Shown: positions 10,481 through 20,965 of the stretch, piece by piece
Layout of the letters: every line of letters starts with the position of its first letter
Numbering within the stretch: position 1 is the stretch's first letter
Source: Conus ventricosus
Lineage: Eukaryota > Mollusca > Gastropoda > Neogastropoda > Conidae
NCBI GenBank assembly: GCA_018398815.1
Contig: CM031601.1
Span: 14,006,059-14,070,058 of the forward strand
Direction of reading: 5' to 3'
DNA length: 64,000 nt
The notes under the pieces: model-generated
The model's database searches: none
Seen by the model: only the letters and a program-made list of their open reading frames with translations
What the model was told of the DNA's origin: nothing
Program-made: the position numbers and the translations under genes

Positions 10481-11093
10481 TACTGTATATTGGTGGTGGA
10501 TGTGCTGCCTAGCTGAAGAATCTGCCTTTTTTTCTAATGTGTGATGAAATATGGTGATGGGCTGTGTGCATAATTTCTCCTCTTGACTCTCATCTTTTCT
10601 TTATTATTAAAATTTACTTCTACTGTCTTGTTTGGGACATAAGTCTTTCCTTCACTTTCGGTGTTTCACTCAATTTTTTGTGTGTGTTCACTAACGTGAT
10701 CACTGTAAGAATATTGCATAAACAAAATATACTGTAGAGTTTTCTGTCTACAGTATTTCTAACAGTGACACTGACACAACACATGACTGTGACTGTATGC
10801 ATTTTAACACTAGTCAGAATTGAATAATATAATTCATTGTGGAGTGTGCTAGGTGGGTTTTTCTTTCTGTCTATTGATTCTACAAAATACATGTAGATTC
10901 ATTTGGAGAAAGTAAGTTGGTTTAAACTTTGAATGTAAGATTACTTAAGTACACGGACCTGTCTATTATTTCATTCTCTACATGTACATGTATGGAAAAC
11001 ATAGTGAAGTTTATGACGAAAAAGCGTCTGGCTAGGGTTTTTTTTTTTTTCTCGGGGTTCTCCCGTTTTCCCGCTCACCCCTTGGTGGTGCTT

Positions 11094-11111
11094 GGGTAGG
11101 GCAACCTACCC
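11094..11111 (+). other. Perfect 7-bp hairpin with a GCAA loop
   Basis: GGGTAGG, loop GCAA, CCTACCC. A GNRA tetraloop hairpin in C/T-rich sequence upstream of the (CT)n tract and the hammerhead-like motif. It may belong to the same decayed retroelement end. Confidence 0.5.
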
Positions 11112-11364
11112 TAGGGTCAGACTTGGGTCGGGTGCTTTTAGGCGGCTGACCCCCTTCTCTCTTCCCCCCCCCCCCCCTCCCCCGTCCCCTTGTCATTTAC
11201 AATGTTTTTTTTTCTCGTGCATATTGTATTTTATTTATTGTTTTCTCTTGTTCATTTCATTCATATGCAACACACCCACTACATACAATCACACCCTCCC
11301 CCTCCTCTCACTCTCCTTCCCCTCCCTGTCCTCTTCTCTCTCTCTCACTCTCCACTCTTCCTCT

Positions 11365-11372
11365 ACTTCCAT

Positions 11373-11455
<83 letters not shown>

Positions 11456-11464
11456 CTCCCTCCG

Positions 11465-11495
<31 letters not shown>

Positions 11496-11500
11496 CTTTT
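11365..11500. repeat. (CT)n microsatellite
   Basis: Nearly pure CT in two runs separated by a C-rich break at about 11452-11475. Long frames over it are low-complexity Ser/Leu artefacts. Confidence 0.95.
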
Positions 11501-11654
11501 CCTCCTCCTCGCTTAACTCTACCCTCTTTCCTCGTGCCCTATTCCTCGAACTCAACTCACCCTCTCTCCCACTGTCCCTCTGTCAACTTCATTCACCACT
11601 TTGGCTTCACAAGGGGAGTATTGTGCATGTTAATGTCTCTACTGTTTTTATTTT

Positions 11655-11715
11655 GTCGCTGAGGAAGGCATATTGCCGAAAATTTCTTGTCCTGTTTTGT
11701 GTCGTACATTAAAAC
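11655..11715 (+). ncRNA. Hammerhead-ribozyme-like stem motif, copy A
   Basis: CTGAGGA (11659-11665), A, stem GGC, loop ATATT, stem GCC, then GAAA (11678-11681), followed by TTTCTTGTCCTGTTTTGTG. The layout is that of 6290-6345 (minus strand), with the helix bases changed on both sides so pairing is kept. The core deviates from the CUGAUGA consensus, so at best this is a relic or a divergent structure. Confidence 0.35.
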
Positions 11716-12064
11716 TGCATTACTTCACACTTTGTTTTGTGTGCTCTTCCGCTTTTTCGTCTTGTTCCGGTAATGCTGCAGTTTGTTTTATATGCGTGAA
11801 GTTTATGGTTGATGTGATCAGAGATGTCTGTAGTATTATACAGCCTAATAAAGGAGCACTAAGTGCCTTTGGTATACAAGGTTTTACAACGTCGGAATTC
11901 TGATTGGAAACAAACAGGTGTTTGACACCACAGATCGATCAGAGACACACTATCTTACCTTGTTAATTAATGTATTTACACTCAATTTCTTCCCCATTTG
12001 TAAAAAAACTGTTTTCACTGACAGAACTGTCGTCTGCTCAATCCCCTCTCTGGAAAATTGAAGG

Positions 12065-13680
12065 GTGAGAATCTCAAAGCCTATTTCACCTAGAGTCAAA
12101 CAAACTATGTACAAATATAGCTTTTGGCAAGACCTTTTGAAACATACCAGGATGTACACCTTTCACTGAAAGTCAAGGTCACAGCGGCTAGGGAAAATAC
12201 TCTTGGACACTATGAAAGCAAGAGTTACAAAACTCACCACAATGATAATAATAATAATGGTTTGTTATATAGCGCTTAATCAAACGAATTTCTCTAAGCG
12301 CTTTACAAAGTCATAGGCCTACTACATTCACCCTTCTCGTGTACAATAGTACACCCTACACCTAGCTACAAATACTATTACTACAATAAACAAACAAATC
12401 CTAATCCTATGAGTGTGACATTCACTTATTTTTCAAGTATCACTGCAAACACTTAATCCAATAACGTTCAGTCATACAACAAATAGTAATACATGTAATG
12501 GAGAACATAGACATGTATACACTACATTTGAAAAGGCCCAGATGGCTATGAGTTAGGTTGCCCCCCCCCCCCCCCCCCACAGCAATGACTAATTATGAGA
12601 AAATAGATGGGTTTTAAGTTTAGACTTGAAAGAAGGGATAGAATCTGAATGTCTGAGAGAGTCTGGCAGTCTGTTCCACATCGCTGGAGCTTGAAAAGAG
12701 AAAGATCTTTCACCAGTAGTAGTCCTGAAGCGAGTCATTCATAGAAGGCGGTCGTCAGCACAGGAGCGTAGTTGTCGAGAGGGGGTGTAGATTTTAAGAA
12801 GATCTGTGAGATAAGAAGGTCCATTTTCAAAGAGAGCAGAGAAAGTGAGAGTTGAGATTTTGTATGAGATACGGTTTGAGACAGATAGCCAGTGAAGAGA
12901 GTGAAGTAGAGGCGAAATGTGATATTTTCCTGCTCTACAGACGACTCGGGCTGCATGATTTTGCATTCGCTGTAATCTTTCTATCAGGTATTTTGGAAGG
13001 CCGGCCAAAAGTGAGTTGCAGTAATCTATTCTGGATAAGACAAATGCACAAATGAGAGTTTTTGTAGCATCTGTAGAGAGAAGGTGACGTACGGAGCTGA
13101 TTCTTCTTAGTTCTAAATAGGCAATCTTGCAAATATTTGAAACCTGTTTCTCAAAGGTGAGGGGATGGTACTTTGTAACAAGATATTTCAGAACACGTTT
13201 CATTAGACTACCTTCACCCAAGGTCAAGGTCGCAGCGACCCTGGGAAATGGTTAAAAAAGTGAAAATTGGCTTTTTCTCGAAGCCTATTTCACCTAGTGT
13301 CCAACGGACTTTACAGGAATATAGCTTATGGCAAGACCTTTTTAAACATACATGGATATTTACCCTTCAGCAAAGGTCAAGGTCACAGCGGCCAGGGAAG
13401 AAAGTCTTCAAAGACTTAAGTGAAAGTAGGAGTTTTCTCCTAGACAATTTCAAATTGAATCATCCAACTTTGCACAATTGTGATTTATGAAGTGTTGATG
13501 AGTGACCTTCACTCAAGGTCAAGGTCACAAGAGCCAGAGGAAAACGTTAAAAACACCAACATTGCCATATGATCTGACACCATGACCACTACAATCATAT
13601 TTCGTACTGAGTTTGTGGTTTATGACGTGACCACATGACCTTGCCGGATGACCTTCACTCAATGTCAAGGTCAAATGTGA
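12065..13680. repeat. Diverged ~150-bp tandem repeat containing TCAAGGTCA, split by a LINE
   Basis: Blocks at about 12072-12200 and 13278-13400 align (both read AAGCCTATTTCACCTAG, then ATATAGCTT, GGCAAGACCTTTT and AGGTCAAGGTCACAGCGGC-like). Further AAGGTCAAGGTCA-type cores occur at about 13222, 13517 and 13660. Removing the LINE at 12241-13205 restores a roughly regular spacing. It is probably an intronic satellite. Confidence 0.7.
12241..13205 (-). mobile_element. L2/CR1-like LINE 3' fragment, antisense
   Basis: On the minus strand, from 13205 down, the frame reads the RT C-terminal third: SRIDYCNSLLAGLPKYL, ERLQRMQNHAARVV, SPLLHSLHWLSVSNRISYK, PSYLTDLLKIY; after one stop at about 12735 it continues FRTTTGERSFSFQAPAMW, NRLPDSLRHSDSI, KSKLKTHLF. 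This is the standard C-terminus of L2/CR1-type LINEs. The 3' end reads ...TATATAGCGC... and (ATT)n at about 12241-12260 in plus coordinates. It is 5'-truncated near 13205 in the AGGTCA satellite. Dead copy. Confidence 0.85.
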
Positions 13681-13793
13681 GTCAAATGGCTTTGCCATTC
13701 TAGTTCATTGTGGATTCATGCCAAAGGCCTCAGAAACACTTTTTTTGTTATGCAGTGCATTGTTAATAATGTTGAAACATCTTTTCTTGCCAG

Positions 13794-13918
13794 GTAAATC
13801 TCCTGAAAGGAGGAATGACCAACATGCAGTGTTCCGACAGGAACAGCACTGGTTCCAGAGCGCATACTTGAAGCCAAGAGAGGTGAGGATTGATCCGCGC
13901 CTTGATACGGAGAACCTG
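13794..13918 (+). CDS. Candidate exon upstream of the C48-protease region
   Basis: CTTTTCTTGCCAG precedes an open stretch KSPERRNDQHAVFRQEQHW, FQSAYLKPREVRIDPRLDTENL, then a GTGAGT donor. It starts with 2 bases of a split codon and ends in phase 0. The next recognised coding piece (14915) starts in phase 1, so the two cannot be spliced directly without a missing exon or an indel. The family is unrecognised; the position suggests it belongs with the C48 region. 13919-14594 shows no other gene. Confidence 0.4.
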
Positions 13919-14594
13919 GTGAGTTCCAAGACCTAATTTGGAACTTCCCAACTAGACGGATGTTACCATATTATGGTGTGCACACTGTGTGTCGATGTTG
14001 GTTGTTATTTTCAGAGTGAATAATGGTGCTTAAATTGGCAGGTTTCTATCAGAAATAAGTGAAAGAAGTGGGTGTATTAATTCTTTTTTTTAAATCTCAT
14101 TTACTGTATACTAGCGGTACACTATAATGAAATGTGTGCCATGTTTAACCAAAATCCCAAAATGTAATGACTAATAGTAACAGTAACAGAACTTACTGGT
14201 ACACAAGTCCACTACCGAAATGAAAGTTTTGTTCCAGTTATTTTCACTTTTGTTTGGACTGAATTCAACAGTGCACAGTACCTTCATAGTAAGGCCTGCT
14301 GAACATAAAAAAAACTCCATTTAAATTATTGCACATGTCAATAGATGTAAAACAACAATAATAACTTCCCCTCCCCAACCTGCAATACCCCCCCCCACCC
14401 CCAAAATAAAATAAAACAAGGGCGACAGTCGAGGGACTGAAATTCACCCACTGAGTGACCCTTCCTGGCGGAATTAATTTTTTTTTTTTAATAGTTTTTT
14501 CGTTTTCTACTCATAATCGTCAAAGGAATCGATTAGATTTTATTTGTTGACTGTAACATGTTATGTCACGGAAACTGACCGAAAGATAAGATAA

Positions 14595-14650
14595 GATAAT
14601 GTTGCTTATAGCCCAGCCGACCGCAAAGGGCCACATCAGGGCTGTCACCA
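14595..14650 (+). repeat. Dispersed short repeat (GCCCAGCCGACCGCAAAGGG type)
   Basis: (GATAA)n followed by AGCCCAGCCGACCGCAAAGG and CCACATCAGGGC. A related copy (GGCCCAGCCGATTGCAGAGG, CCACATCAG) lies at 57950-57982. Probably a relic of a short interspersed element. Confidence 0.55.
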
Positions 14651-14914
14651 CGTTAAAATCAACTGACCGAAAGTGGATAATCAACCGGAATAAATTATAG
14701 AAAATAAATATATGTAAAACCTGTTAGTGGTACTTATAGTACATACCGAAAAACAACAACAACAACCTAAAGACGAGACCAAAAACAATATTCCCCCACT
14801 AAGGTGGGTAAATGAAAAAAATAATACACTGTACTTCGGTTAAGCTGAAGACGATCCTGTCTTTTTCAGATCAGTATGTAAGAAATATGTAAGTATGGCC
14901 TCTTTTTGTTGCAG

Positions 14915-15287
14915 GCAGTACCCCGGAAGAGTTGGCCAGGTTGTGTGGGGAAGGGCCTAACGGATGGCTGTGCTCCAGCCACATTGTGTGGGTCCTGGAC
15001 CGCGTCAGCGAGGCACAGAACACCACCCTTGGACTCTGCATCTGGGCGCAAACACCTGATGAGCTGGCTGGTATGAGGCGGAGAGATCTCAGCAACATAC
15101 AGCGTCTGGCTTTGGTTGCCAATTTGGTAAGAATGGTGCCGATAATTCCACCTTTTTTGCCACATCACAGAGGTCAGGTAGCCACTGGATACTTATAACA
15201 GTGGAACTGACGAACGCCCCTGTCATTCGATATTGTGATAGGCAGGGGTGGAGTTGCCCACCAGATCTGCTGCCGGTTCTCTCACAG

Positions 15288-15291
<4 letters not shown>
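14915..15291 (+). pseudogene. Ulp1/C48-type cysteine protease, N-terminal and His-box part
   Basis: After TTTTTGTTGCAG the frame reads STPEELARLCGEG, PNGWLCSSHIVWVLDRV, RRRDLSNIQRLALVANL. The WLxxxHI opening followed by a helical segment fits Ulp1-like (C48) peptidases, which cleave ubiquitin-like modifiers. A GTAAGA donor at 15127 and an acceptor-like CAG before 15178 could mark a 48-bp intron; alternatively the exon runs on with a one-base shift. From 15180 another frame gives SHWILITVELTNAPVIRYCD: His (15183-15185) followed by Trp is the catalytic His box, with the usual Asp further on, then PPDLLPVLSQ. The sequence is then cut by a (TAA)n tail at 15292, the 3' end of an antisense LINE. 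Probably a decayed gene. Confidence 0.6.
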
Positions 15292-15321
<30 letters not shown>

Positions 15322-15926
15322 ATAATGGATTGCATTTCTATAGCGCAATTCTAATTCAACAAATTACTCATTGCGCTTGATCTCACGCATACATTCCTTC
15401 ATACATTGTGATTCATTCGAAACAATCATTAATATAGAAAATCTACAGCACAAAAATAATAAGATAAAAAAATAAAAGCAGCACGTCTAACTACAGAATA
15501 AAACAAAAAAGCATTACCCTAAATGTGCTTTGAAAAGATAGGTTTTCAGATGGCTCTTGAAAGTGCTAAGAGAAGGTGAGTGTCTGAGGCTGACCGGCAA
15601 CTTATTCCATATCCCTGGAGCAGCAATACCAAAGGCACGGCCCCCAGCTGTCTGAAGGTTTGACCTGGGGAGCACTAACTGCTTCTCTGAAGAAGATCTC
15701 AGACTTCTAGCAAAGTTCCTGGTGGTCAAGGTCACTGAGAGACAGGGCGCTAGACTACCCTCAAAGTGGCGATAAGCCAGAACAGCCACTTTGTATTGTA
15801 CACGAGCTTCGACTGGCAGCCAGTGAAGCTCGCGAAGCATCGGCGTGACATGGTCTCGTTTACGTTTTCTCAAAACTAACCGAGCAGCAGCATTTTGAAT
15901 TCGTTGTAGACCCGGCATTTTGGACT
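15292..15926 (-). mobile_element. CR1/jockey-like LINE 3' fragment inserted in the C48 gene
   Basis: On the minus strand: LQRIQNAAARLVLRKRKRDH, TPMLRELHWLPVEARVQYKV, GGRAFGIAAPGIWNKLP, SLRHSPSLSTFKSHLKTYLF and a stop near 15517, i.e. the RT C-terminus of a CR1-type LINE. The 3' end ...TATAGCGC... runs into (TAA)n at 15292-15326. 5'-truncated near 15926. The C48 His box stops at one edge and the Cys-box segment resumes at the other, so this is an insertion into that gene. The single long frame suggests it is younger than the copy at 12.2 kb. Confidence 0.85.
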
Positions 15927-16395
15927 GACTCAGCTGAGAGATGTATCTCTTCAGCTGATGCACACCATGACCCCCATATCTTATAACCATGCATGCGATG
16001 CTCGTTGCAGGAACTATCCTGTGCAAACCTGCAGCAATGTGTGCAGTCTTGTGGTGGTTGTCGTCTCGTGTCATTGCTGCACTAGACAACAGGCTATTCC
16101 TGCTCCTGACTGGACCACGCTCTGGTCTGAGAACCTACCTGAATGAACCAACCAGGTATGAACGCTTCCTCCGCTGGGTTGTCAGAAAGGCCGTCGATAT
16201 GACACCTGTGTGGCAGTGGATGCCTTCTCAGACCACATCTGATGCCTCTGACTTTGATGCCTTTTCTGAGCACTCCTATAGTGCGGCAGCCAGCTCTGGG
16301 CGAAAGAGGAAGGCCACTGACAGCACATCACCACAGGGAAGGGGGGGCACCACCACCAACACCACAGGGAAGAGAAACAGGGGCACCAATGCAAC
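15927..16395 (+). pseudogene. Ulp1/C48-type protease, Cys-box and C-terminal part
   Basis: Right of the LINE the frame reads LRDVSLQLMHTMTPISYNHA, then CRNYPVQTCSNVCSLVVVVV. Gln (16024-16026) and Cys (16042-16044) spaced as Q-x5-C match the oxyanion Gln and nucleophile Cys of C48 proteases, although the Gly usually following Cys is Ser. That frame ends at 16144; the downstream family-like part (LLTGPRSGLRTYLNEPTRYE, RFLRWVVRKAVDMTPVWQW) lies one frame over, so a frameshift near 16050 is needed. The C-terminus turns Ser/Lys-rich (SSGRKRKATDS) and enters the 21-bp repeat. Alternatively TGCTCGTTGCAG at 15999-16010 is a splice acceptor. Confidence 0.55.
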
Positions 16396-16946
16396 AGGGA
16401 ATGGGACAGCACCACAGGGAGAGAGGGCAACACCACAGGGAGAGAGGGCAACACCACAGGGAGAGAGGGCAACACCACAGGGAGACATGGCAACACCACA
16501 GGGAGAGAGGGCAACACCACAGGGAGAGAGGGCAACACCACAGGGAGACAGGGCGACACCACAGGGAGAGGGGCAACACCACAGGGAGAGAGGGCAACAC
16601 CACAGGGAGACAGGGCGACACCACAGGGAGACAGGGCGACACCACAGGGAGACAGGGCGACACCACAGGGAGACAGGGCGACACCACAGGGAGACAGGGC
16701 AACACCACAGGGAGACAGGGCGACACCACAGGGAGAGAGGGCAACACCACAGGGAGAGAGGGCAACACCACAGGGAGAGAGGGCAACACCACAGGGAGAC
16801 AGGGCAACACCACAGGGAGACATGGCAACACCACAGGGAGAGAGGGCAACACCACAGGGAGAGAGGGCAACACCACAGGGAGACAGGGCGACACCACAGG
16901 GAGACAGGGCGACACCACAGGGAGACAGGGCGACACCACAGGAACA
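16396..16946 (+). repeat. 21-bp minisatellite (about 26 units), coding-compatible
   Basis: Unit ACCACAGGGAGAGAGGGCAA plus C, with GAGAG/GACAG variants. At 21 bp it keeps frame and continues the C48 C-terminus as TPQGERA repeats until a 20-bp unit near 16565 shifts it to QHHRERG. All six frames are largely open, so length of frame is no evidence for expression. Confidence 0.95.
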
Positions 16947-17013
16947 CATGACACAGATGCACCAAACACCCAACCACCATGACACAAACACCCAAAGTCT
17001 TACAAGGAAAGGT

Positions 17014-18283
17014 GACCATGAGGGCCTGCTGCTTAAATTAGAACACATCGGCATTGGCGGTTCTTTGCTAAAATGGGCTGGATCATTCCTCGTTGAGAGA
17101 ACGCAGAAAGTTGTTGTGGAAGGGTCGTCATCCCATTGTAAACCAGTCTTGTCAGGTGTACCACAGGGAACTGTTCTGGGGCCCTTGTTTTTCTTAATTT
17201 ATATAAATGACATAAGTAGAAATCTCTCTCCTGGAACTACTATAAGGCTTTTTGCAGATGACAGCTTAGTATATAGAACAATCAGAAGCAAGAATGATAC
17301 ACACATTCTACAAGAAGATCTAAATGGTTTACAAGAGTGGGAGAGAACTTGGAAAATGAAATTTCATCCCCGGAAGTGCCAAGTGTTGCGTATATGTAAT
17401 AAACGCTCACCAACTAGATCAGAATATTCTATTCATAATACTATTCTTAAAGAAACCAATGCTGCAAAATATTTAGGCGTGATTATAGATAGTCGTCTCA
17501 AATGGAAAGAACATTACAATTTAGTATGTAAGAAAGCAAATAACATCTTAGCTTTCTTATACAGGAATATCAACGACTGCCCCAAAAAGGTTAAAGTCAG
17601 CTGCTACAAAACACTGGTTAGACCAGTACTGGAATATGGTTGCTCAGTCTGGGATCCTTACCATCTAAAGGACATTGATAACCTCGAAAAGATTCAGAAG
17701 AGAACAGCACGGTTCGTAACAGGGAACCATATCAGAGAGAAGGGGAATACTAGGAAGAACATGAGGAAATTAGAATGGAAACCCTTAGAAGAGAGAAGAG
17801 CTTTTATCAAACTTAATGTCTTCTTCAAAGGCAGAGCTAAACTAATTGATATCCCAATGGAACAACTAGTATTGAATAAAAGTAGCACCAAGTGTGGCGG
17901 TCAATGTTATGCCATACCTGCATCAAATATTGACAGCCACTTACATTCATTCTGTACGGCTGTGGAACTCACTGCCGGTTGCCATCAAGATTGCCACAAA
18001 TGCAGTCTCATTTAAAAATCAAATTGACACGGCAGTCTTGAGATCTGCATATTGACGACTTTTCTATTTTAACTTCCTCAGATATTTTATGGTTACCTGG
18101 GCCTGAACCTGGCCATTGCTTTTAACTTTTTGAATATCGTGTGCGACCCCTTGTTGCCAAATGTTGCTCCAGGGGCCAACAGGCTGAGTCGCACTTTATT
18201 TTATTTTATTTTACTTTTTAACATGCGCGCTGGTGACCTACTCATTTTTGAGTGAACCAGTCTCTCAGGAAGAAGAAGAAGAA
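17014..18283 (+). mobile_element. LINE family A, copy 3 (5'-truncated)
   Basis: Begins mid-RT at TGACCATGAGGGCCTGCTGC, equivalent to about 7354 in copy 2, and runs through SGVPQGTVLGPLFF, RLFADDSLVYR (FADD about 17251-17262) and the thumb to a degenerate C-terminus (18015), then the 3' hairpin (18230-18260) and GGAAGAAGAAGAAG tail. Very similar to copy 2. Its frame is accidentally fused to one frame of the minisatellite. It sits between the C48 and MULE coding pieces. Confidence 0.9.
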
Positions 18284-20010
18284 AGACAGTATGTTTGTCC
18301 GTTCTGTAACTTAGTAATGACTACACGCCAAGCACTATCCAAACACAAAACTTGCAAACACCCTTCAGAAGATGATACTCAAGCCAATATTCCATGCTGC
18401 TCATGTCACATATGCCCTGATTTCCGTTGTTTCACTCTCCAAGAGCTGATACATCACCACAAAAATCATCACCAGGCTGACATAGATATTCATAGCAAAA
18501 CATTTCAAAACGAAGATGAATTTGTACTTTGGAAGAAAGAGGTGGAAAGAGGTACATCTTCTCAATTTGTGAGAAGATATGGAAAGAAAATTTATTCAAG
18601 CCATTCAACATCTTACTTTTATTGTCAACGCTCTGGAAGTGAGCGACCTGAAAAGGTGCAGGATAATGAAAGGAAAAGGGCAAAAAAGGCACAGGGTTCT
18701 TGCAAAATCGGTTTTAATTGTACTGCTTTTATGGCGGTCGAAAAGAGCTTATTGAGTGGCTCTATTTCAGTAGAGTACTGTCTAGAACACACAGGCCACT
18801 CCCCGAAACTGGGCCATTTACATATGTCAGATGACATGAGATCGTTAATTGCAGGTAGATTGGCACAGGGTGTTGACATTTCAAAGATACTAGATGACAT
18901 CTGAGATAAGATGACAGATATAAGTAGGGACACATTGATTACCAGGAAAGATATTCAGAACATAAAAAAAAAAACAATTCAATATTTCAGCCACACAAAA
19001 ACACGCTGATGATGGCGTAAGTGTAGGCATGTGGGTCCATGAATTACAATCAGATCCAACTAACCCAATCATTTTCTACAAGCCCCAGGGCACACCATAC
19101 CCTGTTTTAAAAGAAGAGGATTTCCTTCTGTGCATTCAGACTGATTTCCAAAGAAACATGATGATTACGCATGCTTCCAAAATGATAAGTATTGATTCTA
19201 CACACAACACAACACAAAATGATTTTTGCTCACAACAGTTATTGTGCTAGATGAATTTGAGGAGGCTGTGCCTGTTGCATGGGCTATCTCGGACAGAGAG
19301 GATTCTGAAGTTTTACAAATATTCTTTCAGTCAGTGCAACAGGCTTGTGGGCATGCTGACTTCACTACTGACATATTCATGAGTGATCTTGCAAACAACT
19401 TTTATAATGCATGGTGTGCCATCTTTCCCCAGCCCACCAGAAGACTTTACTGTTCATGGCATGTAGACAAGTGCTGGCGTAAACACTTTGGACTTCTTTG
19501 CCAAGATAAACCCAAGCACAGTTCTGACGTTGAAAGGTTAAAATTTGCTGCCCTCAGTAAAGCCAGTGATATAATACAATTAGTGAAAAAGACAGATAAT
19601 GTCGAGACGTTACAAGCTGTACTTCAACATCTGCAGGACACATACAGTACTGGATGTGCACTTCAGAATTGTTCATCTACAGAGTTTAGAAAGAAGACTA
19701 CCTTTCCATCAAACAAGAAATTCGAACCACAACGCCGACTTTTTTCAACAAAAAGAAAAAGAAAAAAGGAATCCAAGTTAAAGCTAGAGAAACCTGACAG
19801 TAGCGATAAAGATAAACTTGAAGCTGAATTGTGTGAACACCAAGCAGCTAGATGCGCTTTATGTTTCAGTGAAGATGACAATCAAAATACTGCTGAAGTA
19901 GAATGGTTTGAATGTGCTTCATGCAACTGCTGGATACATGTAGCATGTGAAATAGTTTGACGATGCTCAAGATCTTGGCCAATGTTCTCTCTGTAGAAAC
20001 AGACAGTAAA
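18284..20010 (+). pseudogene. C2H2 / FAR1-like / MULE transposase / PHD protein, decayed
   Basis: Starts at or before YVCPFCNLVMTTRQALSKH (C2H2 finger, 18291), then a second CHICPDFRC...HHHKNH finger and a YFYCQRSG...CLEHTGHSPKLGHLHMSD segment typical of N-termini of MULE-type transposases. After a TGA at 18901 and a poly-A frameshift near 18970 comes the MULE core: ISIDSTHNT (Asp about 19194), a one-T deletion near 19221, AWAISDREDSEVLQIFFQ, FMSDLANNFYNAW (second Asp), and LYCSWHVDKCW (the C-x2-H motif). A basic linker and a PHD-like finger (CALC, CASC, WIHVAC; CSLC after a shift at 19959) end it. Role: DNA cut-and-paste transposase, or a protein derived from one. Three to four disruptions make it a pseudogene unless assembly errors are involved. 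Its true N-terminus may lie left of LINE copy 3. Confidence 0.7.
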
Positions 20011-20120
20011 TTTCAGTCCAAAAGCCACATCATACAATGTTTTGTTCATTTTTTTTGTTTTTTGTTTTTTTTTTGTGTCTGATAATTTAGCCAGATGACA
20101 GTGTTCTCAGAATAGCTATA

Positions 20121-20516
<396 letters not shown>

Positions 20517-20740
20517 CACAAGCATGCATGCACACTACCCAGTGGGCAACACATGCCTGGTTGGTTATTCATATCTCACAGCATAGGGCAGTCAGGATTA
20601 TGTTTAACTTTTGTGTCCAGCACAGGAATGACACAGCCTACAAGCCACCATAAAGGCATACACCACATTCCTGCATGTTAGAGTAGATATTTCCTTAGCT
20701 TTATACACTACTTGTCAGTGTACATTTTTATAAACTAGAA

Positions 20741-20965
20741 TTGCAGAGTTGTTTTAAGAAGCATGGTGCAAGCGTGAAGTGCTGCAATGTGTTTGAAAAT
20801 GAGCATCTTACAAAAAGAAACATGGACATTAATAAGAAGGCTAGAATGTTTAAGAAAAGTGACAGATTGACAGGTATGTGGACCCGTAATTGTAAAACTG
20901 TTGTCAAAACCAATTCAGGTGAAACCAAGGTTATCAACTGTATTGAAGATCTTGAAAGGTATTGA
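20741..20965 (+). pseudogene. ORF1-type C-terminal domain (FP-like) of a LINE
   Basis: The frame reads CCNVFENEHLTKRNMDINKK, ARMFKKSDRLTGMWTRNCKT, INCIEDLERY and a stop. The pattern 'NEHLT...A+..K....WT..CK' resembles the C-terminal fold found in LINE ORF1 proteins and baculovirus FP proteins, which binds nucleic acid. Only this fragment is present. Moderate recognition by eye, no search. Confidence 0.4.

Noticed and set aside
13763..13951. Minus-strand frames opposite 13794-13918
   Set aside because: No splice signals on that strand; the plus strand has both acceptor and donor.
16822..18015. Single frame joining TPQGERA repeats to a reverse transcriptase
   Set aside because: Accidental fusion of the minisatellite with the 5' truncation point of LINE copy 3, not a domain fusion.
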